The notes under the pieces: model-generated
Seen by the model: the letters and a program-made list of their open reading frames with translations, nothing else
Told to the model about the DNA's origin: nothing
The model's database searches: none
Shown here: in pieces, positions 17,389-24,835 of the stretch
Layout: every line of letters starts with the position of its first letter
Numbering within the stretch: position 1 is the first letter of the stretch
Position numbers and translations under genes: made by a program
From: Paenibacillus cymbidii
Lineage (GTDB): Bacteria; Bacillota; Bacilli; Paenibacillales; NBRC-103111
Length of the DNA stretch: 64,000 bases
Reading direction: 5' to 3'
Assembly: GCF_004764705.1 (NCBI RefSeq)
Contig: NZ_SHLX01000003.1
Coordinates: forward strand, 186,001-250,000

Positions 17389-17701
17389 GCCGTATTTTAT
17401 GGGCTCTTACAGTAAAAATGGAGGGCAGCATCGAAATTATTTTGAGGGAGCGGCGCCGGATCAGGTCGGGTGAAGCTGCCTTTTGCCCATTATCCCTTTC
17501 GCTCAACACAAGTTGTGCGTGTTATGCTGGCAGAGGCGATTGAGGCGGTTAAGCTGGTTGAGTGAGTTGTGCGGGGGTGCGGGTTTATATGCTGAGCCGG
17601 TGCCCGGCCGCTTCTACTCGCCTCTACTATGTGTTGAGCCGAGGGGATATAAGCCAGAAGAGCAGGTCTTTGTGACGAAAAAATGAATTTTCCGTTCTTG
17701 T
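17389..17701. other. Intergenic stretch with no recognised gene
   Basis: About 310 bases between the aroF terminator and the glnA control region. Short open frames on both strands lack ribosome sites and family likeness. Nothing structural stands out apart from a CACAAGTTGTG dyad near 17510. Confidence 0.5.
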
Positions 17702-17718
17702 TGTAAGATTACCTGACA
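17702..17718. promoter_or_regulatory. GlnR/TnrA box upstream of glnA
   Basis: TGTAAGATTACCTGACA matches TGTNA-N7-TNACA exactly. The centre is about 70 bases upstream of the start site predicted from the glnA promoter. Additional TGACA half-sites lie at 17736-17740 and 17748-17752. Confidence 0.75.
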
Positions 17719-17746
17719 CAGTAATAAAAAATAGCTGACATAAGTA

Positions 17747-17775
17747 TTGACGGTCAAAAGCGATCGATTTATAAT
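17747..17775 (+). promoter_or_regulatory. SigA-type promoter of glnA
   Basis: TTGACG (17747-17752), 17-base spacer, perfect TATAAT (17770-17775). The leader to the ATG is about 70 bases. Confidence 0.85.
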
Positions 17776-17852
17776 AATGGCATGAAAACAGAAAAAGTTG
17801 AACATTGCACGTCTGAATGACATTGAATGTTCGGAAACGGGAGGAATTATAC

Positions 17853-19277
17853 ATGTCAGTGCAAAATGTATTGAACCTGATTAAGGAAAAAAACATCGAG
17901 TGGGTTGATTTTCGCTTCACCGATTTGCTCGGCAAAAGCCATCACTTGTCCGTTCCGGCCTCGGAAGTGGACGAAGATACGTTCGTAAACGGCGTCGCTT
18001 TTGACGGTTCCTCCATCACCGGCTTCCGCGGCATCGAAGAATCTGACATGGTCATGATGCCTGACACGGAAACGGCATTCGAAGACGCGTTTACGGCTCA
18101 CCCGACATTGATCCTTTATTGCAACATTTATACGCCGGATGGCGAACGTTACGAGCGCGACCCGCGCAGCATCGCCCACAAGGCGGAAGAGTACCTGCAA
18201 ACGACAGGGGTAGGTACGGCTGCTTACTTCGCGCCGGAATCGGAATTTTTCATCTTCGACGATGTGCGTTACGAAACGAGCACGAACCGGTCGTTCTTCG
18301 AAGTCGACTCCGAAGAAGGCTTCTGGAACAGCGCCCGCAAGGAAGAAGGCGGCAACCTCGGCTTCAAGATCGGCAAGAAGGGCGGCTACTTCCCGGTTGC
18401 GCCGACGGACACGCAGCAAGACATTCGCAGCGAAATGTGCCGGTTGATGAACGAAGCCGGTTTACGCATCGAGCGTCATCACCACGAAGTGGCGACAGCC
18501 GGTCAAGGCGAAATCAACTTCCGTTTCGACACGCTGACGAAAACCGCCGACAACCTGATGAAATACAAATACATCATTCATAACGTTGCCCGCCAAAACG
18601 GCAAAGTGGCGACGTTCATGCCGAAACCGCTGTTCGGCGACAACGGCAGCGGCATGCACGTGCACCAATCGATCTTTAATGAAGGAAACCCGCTGTTCTA
18701 CGAAAAAGGCGCTTACGCGAACTTGAGCGAGCTCGCCTTGTACTACATCGGCGGCATCCTGCACCACGCGCCGGCTTTGATCGCGATCACGAACCCGTCG
18801 ACGAACTCGTTCAAACGTCTCGTTCCGGGTTACGAAGCGCCGGTCAATCTGGTCTTCTCCAAAGGCAATCGTTCCGCTGCCGTGCGGATTCCGATCGCTG
18901 CCGTAACGCCGAAAGGCTGCCGCATCGAGTTCCGTACGCCGGACTCGACGGCTAACCCGTACCTCGCGTTTGCGGCGATGCTGATGGCCGGCCTCGACGG
19001 CATCAAGAACAAAATCGATCCGCGCGCCCTTGGCTACGGCCCGCTCGACAAAAACATTTACGAGCTGTCCGACGCGGAAAAAGGCGAAATCCGCAGCGTG
19101 CCGGGCACGCTGGACGAAGCGATCGACGCGCTGGAAGCGGACTATGAATTCCTGCTCCAAGGCGACGTATTCACGAAGGACTTCATCGACAATTACATCG
19201 ATCTGAAGCGTTCGGAAGCCAAGGCGGTAGCGATCCGCATCCATCCGCACGAATACGAGCTGTACTTCGGCTGCTAA
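17853..19277 (+). CDS. glnA: Glutamine synthetase, GSI-beta type
   Basis: Makes glutamine from glutamate, ammonia and ATP in a cytosolic dodecamer. The 474-residue length and the inserted segment around 150-180 (SEEGFWNSARKEEGGN then GKKGGYFPVAPTD) mark the GSI-beta class known from E. coli, rather than the 440-odd residue GSI-alpha normal in Bacillales. Catalytic motifs are FDGSSITGF, APESEFF, HHHEVATAGQGEINF, KPLFGDNGSGMHVHQS, NPSTNSFKRLVPGYEAP and NRSAAVRIP. The motif KNIYELSD, near residue 405, retains the tyrosine that is adenylylated in enteric enzymes. No glnR or glnE lies nearby. GGGAGG precedes the ATG. The GlnR/TnrA box upstream predicts nitrogen control. Confidence 0.95.
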   Translation: MSVQNVLNLIKEKNIEWVDFRFTDLLGKSHHLSVPASEVDEDTFVNGVAFDGSSITGFRGIEESDMVMMPDTETAFEDAFTAHPTLILYCNIYTPDGERYERDPRSIAHKAEEYLQTTGVGTAAYFAPESEFFIFDDVRYETSTNRSFFEVDSEEGFWNSARKEEGGNLGFKIGKKGGYFPVAPTDTQQDIRSEMCRLMNEAGLRIERHHHEVATAGQGEINFRFDTLTKTADNLMKYKYIIHNVARQNGKVATFMPKPLFGDNGSGMHVHQSIFNEGNPLFYEKGAYANLSELALYYIGGILHHAPALIAITNPSTNSFKRLVPGYEAPVNLVFSKGNRSAAVRIPIAAVTPKGCRIEFRTPDSTANPYLAFAAMLMAGLDGIKNKIDPRALGYGPLDKNIYELSDAEKGEIRSVPGTLDEAIDALEADYEFLLQGDVFTKDFIDNYIDLKRSEAKAVAIRIHPHEYELYFGC

Positions 19278-19288
19278 TCGCACTCATT

Positions 19289-19330
19289 CATCCCCCAAGC
19301 CCGGCGTGTCCGGGTGTTGGGGGATTTTTT
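19289..19330 (+). terminator. Terminator after glnA
   Basis: A long stem, CATCCCCCAA with inner GCCCGG, faces CCGGG and TTGGGGGAT, followed by T6. It lies between convergent glnA and thpR. Confidence 0.88.
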
Positions 19331-19344
19331 GCATCGATTGGCCG

Positions 19345-19911
19345 TCAGCCAAGCGGGAATGTGCCGACCGCCTCGTACATTGGCGCACGGGCCAGATGAC
19401 TTTCGTACAGGACGATCGCCCCGACTGTCCAGACGAGCTGCTCTTCCGCAGCCGCGGCGGCCGGCGCCGAGCGAGGCATGACGAACGGCGAGGTTCCCGC
19501 ATATTTGCGCGCCAGCGTCAAGTGCGGGCGGAACGGCTTCGTCTCTCTGGCGAAGCCGGCTTGCGCCATGGCCGTCTCGACGGCCGCATGCAGCTGCCGG
19601 AGCGCGGCAAGCTCGCCTTTGACGCCGAGCCAGAGCACACTGGGCGCAGCCGGCGGCCCGAAGGCGCCGAACCCTTCAGCGGCCAGCCGGAACGGTTCGG
19701 CCGCTGAAGCCGCTCGCTGCAGCAAACGGCGCACTTCCGCTTCTTTCGTTTCGTCGGTGTCGCCGAGAAATTGCAATGTCACATGGTAATCGTCGCCGTG
19801 CACCCATTTGCGAAACGCCAGTCGTTCCCGCTGCGACGAAGCGAGCAAGGACATTCGCGTCTTCACCTGCGGGTCGACCGGCGCCGCAACAAACAACCGT
19901 TTGATTGCCAT
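19345..19911 (-). CDS. thpR: RNA 2',3'-cyclic phosphodiesterase (2'-5' RNA ligase family)
   Basis: A 188-residue member of the 2H phosphoesterase superfamily. Both catalytic HxTx motifs are present: HVTLQF and HLTLAR, about 85 residues apart, inside the two-lobed fold (FVAAPVDPQVK at the start; VLYESHLARAPMYEAV at the end). It opens RNA 2',3'-cyclic phosphates and in vitro can join certain tRNA halves. The ATG at 19911 lies 10 bases after GGAGG; a TTG 9 bases upstream is too close to that site. It is a single gene, convergent with glnA. Confidence 0.88.
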   Translation of the reverse strand: MAIKRLFVAAPVDPQVKTRMSLLASSQRERLAFRKWVHGDDYHVTLQFLGDTDETKEAEVRRLLQRAASAAEPFRLAAEGFGAFGPPAAPSVLWLGVKGELAALRQLHAAVETAMAQAGFARETKPFRPHLTLARKYAGTSPFVMPRSAPAAAAAEEQLVWTVGAIVLYESHLARAPMYEAVGTFPLG

Positions 19912-20002
19912 CGTCCACAAGCCTCCATCCGCTGCGGCAACAGCGATCCGCGCGGGATTTTGTTAAACTTCTGTAACCCCATTATGCCATAAGCCGGAGG
20001 AC

Positions 20003-20031
20003 TTGATGCGGCTGTCGAATATTGCTATCAT
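20003..20031 (+). promoter_or_regulatory. Putative promoter of serC
   Basis: TTGATG (20003-20008), 17-base spacer, TATCAT (20026-20031), about 50-60 bases upstream of the coding region. Confidence 0.6.
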
Positions 20032-20088
20032 TACGATACGAGAGGAAGAGGAATCTTGTCTTTTGAAAAACATAAGGGTGTGGTGGAG

Positions 20089-21177
20089 ATGAGCAAACGC
20101 GCGCACAATTTTAATCCCGGACCGGCGGCGCTGCCGCTGGAGGTGCTACGGCAAGCGCAGGAAGAATTTGTCGACTATAAGGGCATCGGCATGTCCATCA
20201 TGGAAATTTCCCACCGCAGTAAGGAGTACGAAGCGCTGAACGACGAGACGCAGAAGCTCCTGCTCGAGTTGATGAATTTGCCTTCGGGCTATCAGGTGCT
20301 GTTCATGGGCGGCGGCGCCAGCACGCAATTTGCAACGATCCCGCTGAACTTTCTTGCTCCCGGACGCACGGCGCACTATGTAGTGACGGGCAGCTTCTCG
20401 GAGAAGGCGTTCCAGGAAGCGCAGACGCTGGGCGCAGCTTCGGTCATCGCCAGCACGAAGGAAGCGGGCTTTACCCGTCTGCCGGCCGCAGCCGACATCA
20501 ACGTCCCGGCCGATTCGGCATATCTTCACCTTACGGCCAACAATACGATCGAAGGCTCGATGTTCGCCGAGTTCCCGAATACCGGCGACGTGCCGCTGAT
20601 CGGCGACTGGACGAGCGGCATCCTGGCGAAACCGGTCGATTATTCGCCGTTCGCGATGGTATACGCCGGCGCGCAGAAGAATCTCGGACCGTCCGGCGTC
20701 ACCGTTGCCGTCATCCGCGACGATCTGCTCGCCCGCGTAAACAAGAACATTCCGACCATTCTCAGCTACGCGACGCATGCGAAGAACAGCTCGCTGTACA
20801 ACACGCCGCCGGTGCACACGATCTACATGGTCAACCTGATGCTGAAATGGGTCAAAGCGAACGGCGGCGTGGCAGCGCTGGAGAAAGCCAATACGGAGAA
20901 GGCGCAGCTCGTTTACGACGTCATTGACCAAAGCGGCGGCTATTACAAGGGCATCATCGACAAGGCGAACCGTTCGATCATGAACATTACGTGGCGGATG
21001 GGCAGCGAAGAGCTGGAGAAGAAGTTCGTCAAGGAATCCGAACAGAACGGCTTCGTTGGCCTGGCAGGCCACCGCAGCGTCGGCGGCTTGCGGGCATCGG
21101 CCTACAATGCCGTGCCGCGGGAAAGCTGCGAGGCGCTGGCGCAGTTCATGGCGGAGTTCCAGCGGAACAACGGCTGA
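20089..21177 (+). CDS. serC: Phosphoserine aminotransferase SerC
   Basis: Transfers an amino group from glutamate to 3-phosphohydroxypyruvate in serine synthesis; also acts in pyridoxal phosphate synthesis in some bacteria. The 362-residue class V aminotransferase begins with the typical NFNPGPAALP. It has the phosphate-binding GGGASTQF, the aspartate in GDWTS, the PLP lysine K197 in AGAQKNLGPSG, and the substrate arginine segment GHRSVGGLRASAYNA. ATG 20089 gives the family N terminus; a TTG at 20056 with GAGGAAGAGG upstream is an in-frame alternative adding 11 residues. A promoter lies at 20003 and a terminator at 21204. Confidence 0.94.
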   Translation: MSKRAHNFNPGPAALPLEVLRQAQEEFVDYKGIGMSIMEISHRSKEYEALNDETQKLLLELMNLPSGYQVLFMGGGASTQFATIPLNFLAPGRTAHYVVTGSFSEKAFQEAQTLGAASVIASTKEAGFTRLPAAADINVPADSAYLHLTANNTIEGSMFAEFPNTGDVPLIGDWTSGILAKPVDYSPFAMVYAGAQKNLGPSGVTVAVIRDDLLARVNKNIPTILSYATHAKNSSLYNTPPVHTIYMVNLMLKWVKANGGVAALEKANTEKAQLVYDVIDQSGGYYKGIIDKANRSIMNITWRMGSEELEKKFVKESEQNGFVGLAGHRSVGGLRASAYNAVPRESCEALAQFMAEFQRNNG

Positions 21178-21203
21178 TCGCCGCCGCCATACGCCATTCA
21201 GTA

Positions 21204-21230
21204 AAAGCTCCGGTATAACCGGAGCTTTCG
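21204..21230 (+). terminator. Terminator after serC
   Basis: AAAGCTCCGGT (21204-21214) pairs with ACCGGAGCTTT (21218-21228). It lies between convergent serC and the response-regulator gene. Confidence 0.8.
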
Positions 21231-21254
21231 TTTTGTGCCCGGCCGCTGAAGCGG

Positions 21255-21971
21255 TCAGGCGAACGATTGTTTTTTGGCCGGTTCGGTCAGCTTGTAGCCG
21301 ACGTTGCGGATCGTCGTAATATATTCCGGCGCACGGCCGTTGCCTTCGATCTTGTCGCGCAGGTGGCTGATATGCACATCGACGATACGCGTATCGCCGA
21401 GGAAATGATAGTCCCAGACACCGTGAAGCAACTGTTGCCTGCTGAGCACCTTGCCGCGGTTGCGGCACAGGAAAAGCAGCAACTCGAATTCTTTTGGCGT
21501 CAGTTCGATCGCGTTGCCGTCAATTTGCACTTCGCGCTGCGTGGGCAGCACGCGGATTTTGCCGATTTCGATCGGCGCTTCTTCGGCGCTGGCCGGCAGC
21601 GTCTTCAGCCGCCGCAGGATCGCCTGGATGCGCGAGATCAGCTCTTGCGGGCTGAACGGCTTCGTCATATAATCGTCGGCGCCGTTGTCGAGGCCGGCGA
21701 TTTTGTCGGAGAGGTCCTGCATGGCCGTCAGCATGATGATCGGGACCAGGTTGTTGCGGCTGCGCAGCTTCCGGCACACTTCAATGCCGTTCATGGAAGG
21801 AAGCATCAAATCGAGCACGATCAGGTCCGGACGGAAGCTCTGGATCGCCGAAAACACTGCTTCGCCGTCGAAGACGCATTGGACTTCGTAACCGGCCAGC
21901 TTCAAATTGAACTCGAGCAGCATGGATATGGAAGGTTCGTCGTCGACGACCAGTATTTTGGTTTTCGTCAT
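21255..21971 (-). CDS. OmpR-family response regulator, PhoP-like
   Basis: 238 residues: a receiver domain with acidic pocket D10/D11, phosphoacceptor D54 (IVLDLMLPSMNG), Thr in MLTAMQD and Lys in TKPFSPQEL, followed by a winged helix (IELTPKEFELLLFLCRNRGKVLSR, VDVHISHLRDKIE, IRNVGYKL). The sequence type is PhoP/PhoB/WalR. No kinase gene is adjacent: serC is convergent on one side and trmL divergent on the other. GGAGG precedes the ATG. TTTACA-type direct repeats overlap its own promoter, suggesting autoregulation of the PhoP kind. Confidence 0.85.
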   Translation of the reverse strand: MTKTKILVVDDEPSISMLLEFNLKLAGYEVQCVFDGEAVFSAIQSFRPDLIVLDLMLPSMNGIEVCRKLRSRNNLVPIIMLTAMQDLSDKIAGLDNGADDYMTKPFSPQELISRIQAILRRLKTLPASAEEAPIEIGKIRVLPTQREVQIDGNAIELTPKEFELLLFLCRNRGKVLSRQQLLHGVWDYHFLGDTRIVDVHISHLRDKIEGNGRAPEYITTIRNVGYKLTEPAKKQSFA

Positions 21972-22028
21972 GTTGCGCCTCCAGTCTTATCGGGGATGCA
22001 TTCATTTTATCGCGGGAGTATCAACATC

Positions 22029-22057
22029 GTATTAAGGATACGTAAAACGAGTGTAAA
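22029..22057 (-). promoter_or_regulatory. Promoter of the PhoP-like gene with TTTACA/TTTACG direct repeats
   Basis: On the minus strand TTTACA (22052-22057) and TAATAC (22029-22034) are 17 bases apart. A second TTTACG (22041-22046) lies 11 bases from the first, giving the repeat pattern known for PhoP boxes. Confidence 0.55.
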
Positions 22058-22099
22058 TTCATCCTTGAACTACCTCTAAAAGGAGCTGCAGCATACGAT

Positions 22100-22564
22100 A
22101 TGGCCTTTCACATTGTACTGGTGGAGCCGGAAATTCCGGCGAATACCGGCAACATTTCGCGCACGTGCGCGGCGACTGGCACCCATCTGCATTTGGTTCG
22201 CCCGCTCGGCTTCAACACGGACGACAAAACGCTCAAGCGCGCCGGGCTCGACTATTGGCCGGCCGTCAAAATCGCCTACCATGACAGCTTCGCGGAAGTG
22301 CGCGAGATGTACCCGGAGGCGCGATTTTTTTATGCCACAACCAAAGCGGAGCATCGGTATACCGATGTCGCGTATCAGGACGGCGACTTCCTCGTATTCG
22401 GCAAGGAAACGGCAGGCCTGCCGCGGGAGTTGATCGAGGCGAACCGCGAATCGTGCCTGCGCTTGCCAATCTCGGGCGACGTGCGTTCGCTCAACTTGTC
22501 CAATGCGGCGGCGATCATGCTGTACGAAGCGCTTCGTCAGACCGGATTTGCCGGTTTGCGGTGA
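22100..22564 (+). CDS. trmL: tRNA (cytidine/uridine-34 2'-O)-methyltransferase TrmL
   Basis: A 154-residue SPOUT-class methyltransferase that modifies the wobble base of certain leucine tRNAs. It matches family length and motifs: VEPEIPANTGNISRTCAATG at the N terminus, FGKETAGLP (motif 2) and LPISGDVRSLNLSNAAAI (motif 3, knot and AdoMet site). It is a single gene, divergent from the PhoP-like regulator. AAAGGAG lies 14 bases before the ATG, somewhat far. Confidence 0.93.
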   Translation: MAFHIVLVEPEIPANTGNISRTCAATGTHLHLVRPLGFNTDDKTLKRAGLDYWPAVKIAYHDSFAEVREMYPEARFFYATTKAEHRYTDVAYQDGDFLVFGKETAGLPRELIEANRESCLRLPISGDVRSLNLSNAAAIMLYEALRQTGFAGLR

Positions 22565-22608
22565 TACGAAATGACTTGTTTGTCTCGCAATCTTGCAGGG
22601 GCTGTCAT

Positions 22609-22637
22609 TTGTTCTGAAGGCCAATTTGCAGTATGAT
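22609..22637 (+). promoter_or_regulatory. Putative promoter with long leader for the AbrB-type gene
   Basis: TTGTTC (22609-22614), 17-base spacer, TATGAT (22632-22637). The untranslated leader would be about 170 bases and includes a CGGCAA/TTGCCG hairpin near 22675-22695. Confidence 0.45.
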
Positions 22638-22812
22638 AGAGATGTCAGCTAAGTTCCGCTTGCGAACGGCTTGACGGCAATTCGGCGATTTTTGCCGCGC
22701 TTATGCAGGATTATCTGCCATGGGCGGCGAATGAATATGGCTAGGAATATCGGATGGGCTTGCGCCTCGCCGATTATCTCAAAATTTGTCGCACGGAATG
22801 GGGGAACTATTA

Positions 22813-23064
22813 ATGAGACCGGCAGGAGTTGTTCGGAGGGTCGATCAGTTGGGGCGAATTGTACTCCCCAAATCGCTGCGCAAACGTTACCAAATGAATG
22901 AAGGCGACCCCGTCGAAATACTGGTTCAGGGCGATCACATCATTTTGGAACGGTACCGCCCGCGCTGCGTGTTCTGCGCATCGATGGAGCAAGTGGCCGA
23001 GTTCAAGGATAAATTCGTCTGCGCTGCCTGCCTGAACGACATGCACGCGATCGTCAATCGCTGA
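22813..23064 (+). CDS. abrB: AbrB-family transition-state regulator with two CxxC pairs
   Basis: 83 residues. The first 50 form the swapped-hairpin AbrB DNA-binding domain (RPAGVVRRVDQLGRIVLPKS, then VEILVQGDHIILERY). The C-terminal part carries C52-x2-C55 and C70-x2-C73, a plausible zinc-ribbon-like site, instead of the extended dimerisation tail of B. subtilis AbrB/Abh. AbrB proteins repress post-exponential functions during growth. ATG 22813 follows a GGGGGA sequence; an upstream ATG at 22786 is in frame but less likely. It is followed by a strong terminator. The metal-site idea is inferred from cysteine spacing alone. Confidence 0.85.
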   Translation: MRPAGVVRRVDQLGRIVLPKSLRKRYQMNEGDPVEILVQGDHIILERYRPRCVFCASMEQVAEFKDKFVCAACLNDMHAIVNR

Positions 23065-23085
23065 TAGTAGCATCACTGGATTCGA

Positions 23086-23120
23086 GAACAACGTCCCGCT
23101 GCGGAGGGGCGTTGTTTTTT
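23086..23120 (+). terminator. Terminator after the AbrB-type gene
   Basis: ACAACGTCCC pairs with GGGGCGTTGT across an 8-base loop, then T6. Confidence 0.85.
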
Positions 23121-23131
23121 GTCATGAGCGG

Positions 23132-23326
23132 AGAAATAAGCCATGTTTTATTGGCTATTGTGACGGAAATGGCAGGCGTCGGCGAAATAGCCAGCGAAAT
23201 CATTGGTTATTTTGCTGGAAAGTGTGAATTTGGGGCTGTTGGGGCGCAATAGCCAGTGTTTTCACTGGTTATTTTCAGCGAAGCACCAAAAATGAGGCGA
23301 ATAGGCCATTTTTTTGGCTTATTTTC
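23132..23326 (+). repeat. Four-hairpin intergenic element, copy B
   Basis: Parts in order: an AAATAAGCCA...TGGCTATT hairpin (from 23133), an AATAGCCAGCGAAATCATTG hairpin with G-U pairs (from 23184), a spacer starting TTGCTGGAA, a GCCAGTGTTTTCACTGGT hairpin (from 23246), and a final AATAGGCCA...TGGCTTATT hairpin (23299-23325). It lies between the abrB terminator and a convergent terminator. Confidence 0.82.
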
Positions 23327-23384
23327 GAAGGAAAGGCTGGCGGGGGCCGTCAAAAGGTTATCCAACCGCGCATCCAACGAAAGC

Positions 23385-23423
23385 AAAACCTCTCCTGATC
23401 GCCGGAAGCCGGCGAAGGAGAGG
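23385..23423 (-). terminator. Terminator downstream of the 32-residue peptide gene
   Basis: On the minus strand CCTCTCC and CGCCGG arms (23409-23423) fold with CCGGCG and GGAGAGG (23389-23405 complement), followed by TTTTG. Confidence 0.65.
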
Positions 23424-23460
23424 CTCTGTACGTTGCTGCAGTTTCATCGCAACGGGCGGC

Positions 23461-23559
23461 CTACAGGCCGCTCGTCTTGTCCTCGTTGTAAGAAGAGGTG
23501 AGCATGGCGGTGATGAACAATGCCAGCACCAGAATGCAGATCCAGAACGTAATCGACAT
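23461..23559 (-). CDS. 32-residue single-pass membrane peptide
   Basis: The minus strand reads MSITFWICILVLALFITAML, then TSSYNEDKTSGL and a stop. AGGAGG lies 7 bases before the ATG. The peptide has one hydrophobic helix (residues 3-20) and a short charged tail, and a terminator follows. It is not recognised as a known family. Support comes from the ribosome site, the peptide's shape and the terminator. The neighbours are unrelated, so no role is suggested. Confidence 0.5.
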   Translation of the reverse strand: MSITFWICILVLALFITAMLTSSYNEDKTSGL

Positions 23560-23663
23560 GGCGAAGCCTCCTATACGTTGCCCAAGGCACTCATTACAAT
23601 TATTATAACCAGCGGGAAAGGAAAAGAAAACGGCCAATTTGTGAACATTGTCGGTCTACCACA

Positions 23664-23710
23664 ATAGAATGTAAAAGTTTCCGAACGTAGCGGAAACTTT
23701 CACATTCTAT
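23664..23710. other. Long hairpin downstream of the phosphodiester glycosidase-like gene
   Basis: Arms of 20 bases (ATAGAATGTAAAAGTTTCCG and its complement with one mismatch) enclose a 7-base loop. It may end transcription of the minus-strand operon that stops at 23774, but no clear T run follows. Confidence 0.55.
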
Positions 23711-23773
23711 TTGGCGATAAAACCTACCTCTAAACGCGGTCGCTCATCCTGAGATGCATCGATAAAGGTTTTC

Positions 23774-24835
23774 TCATTTGAAAAACAGAAAGTGCGTCGG
23801 CAAGCTGCGCATCCGCCCGTCGGACGGGCTGTTGATGAGCTGGCCGTCGAACACGAGCGTCGACGAGCCGCCGCCGTCCAGATTGAATGCGTTCCGAACG
23901 CCGATCGCCGCCAGCTTGTCCTGCAGCTCGGCCAACGTGGCGCCGGAGCCGCCGCGCTCGTCGTAGCCGTCGGTGACGACCACCAGCAACTGGTCGTTGA
24001 CGAAGCTGCCGATGACCGTGCGCGGCGCGCGGTAAGGGGCGGTCGCCCACGGGCTCGGGATGCCCAGCTTGCTGCCGTTCTGGATCAGCGCCGGCACGAA
24101 GCTGGCGCCGAAGCTCGGCTTCAGCGCGTCCAGCTCGCTCTGGCGCGAGAAGACGCCGCCGATCAGCTTCTGGCTCTGGCTTAAGCCGACGAAGTTGAGA
24201 TTGTCCTTGGACGGGAAGAAGCCGTAAATATATTTGCCGCCCTGCATCGTTGTTCCGATCGGGTAGCGGCCGGAATTGTCGTCGGCGAAACCGCCGGCGT
24301 TGATGCCGGCCGTTGCCCCGTAGCGCGAAGCCGCGGCAAGCGTCGTTTCGCTGCCGCCGAGCTTGTCTTTGCCGAGGGCCAGCTTCATGCCTTTGTCCGA
24401 TTTGAGCGCCGCCTTGATCGCATAGCCTTTGTAGTTGCCCGTGCTGAACGCATACAGCTTGAGATCGGCGTTGCTGCCGCTCGATTGCCGGATAGGTTTG
24501 CCGAAGGCGGCGGCGATGCGGTTGTCGAAAATTTGCTGCGGCCGCGGCGCCTGGCTGACGGCCAGCTTCAGCATGGCGGCGGCGTCGGTGGAGCTTTGCT
24601 CGTACAGCTTGTAATATTTCTGAATCGTGTCCTGAATAAGCACGGTATCGCGGCCCGCCTGTTCAATGCTGCTGATGATCGGCCCCGACTTCGGCTCGTA
24701 AGGCGCAGCCGCCGAACGGGGCGCCCAATCGGGCAGCGTATACGGCAGCGAAACGGACAGCAGCACGATCAGCATGCCGGCGAACGGGGCGGTGGCGAGC
24801 AGCATGAGCCGATTCAAGTTTTTGATCGCGGTCAT
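23774..24835 (-). CDS. Phosphodiester glycosidase-like (NAGPA domain) envelope protein
   Basis: 353 residues with an N-terminal membrane anchor (about residues 9-32) and a C-terminal NAGPA-type domain: SRYGATAGINAGGFADDNSG, GIPSPWATAPYRAPRTVIG, LLVVVTDGYDERGGSGATLAEL, and the hallmark NLDGGGSSTLVFDG near the end. Such domains remove N-acetylglucosamine from phosphodiester linkages and are found in bacterial exopolysaccharide and wall proteins. The ATG overlaps the stop of the preceding gene (ATGA at 24832-24835), so translation is probably coupled. The substrate is unknown, probably an extracellular phospho-polysaccharide. Confidence 0.82.
   Translation of the reverse strand: MTAIKNLNRLMLLATAPFAGMLIVLLSVSLPYTLPDWAPRSAAAPYEPKSGPIISSIEQAGRDTVLIQDTIQKYYKLYEQSSTDAAAMLKLAVSQAPRPQQIFDNRIAAAFGKPIRQSSGSNADLKLYAFSTGNYKGYAIKAALKSDKGMKLALGKDKLGGSETTLAAASRYGATAGINAGGFADDNSGRYPIGTTMQGGKYIYGFFPSKDNLNFVGLSQSQKLIGGVFSRQSELDALKPSFGASFVPALIQNGSKLGIPSPWATAPYRAPRTVIGSFVNDQLLVVVTDGYDERGGSGATLAELQDKLAAIGVRNAFNLDGGGSSTLVFDGQLINSPSDGRMRSLPTHFLFFK

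Noticed and set aside
17627..17935. Minus-strand frame across the glnA promoter
   Set aside because: It covers the GlnR/TnrA box, promoter and glnA start and has an unlikely composition.
22671..22901. Upstream open frame in the leader of the AbrB-type gene
   Set aside because: It overlaps the AbrB start out of frame, lacks a good ribosome site, and its product resembles nothing known.
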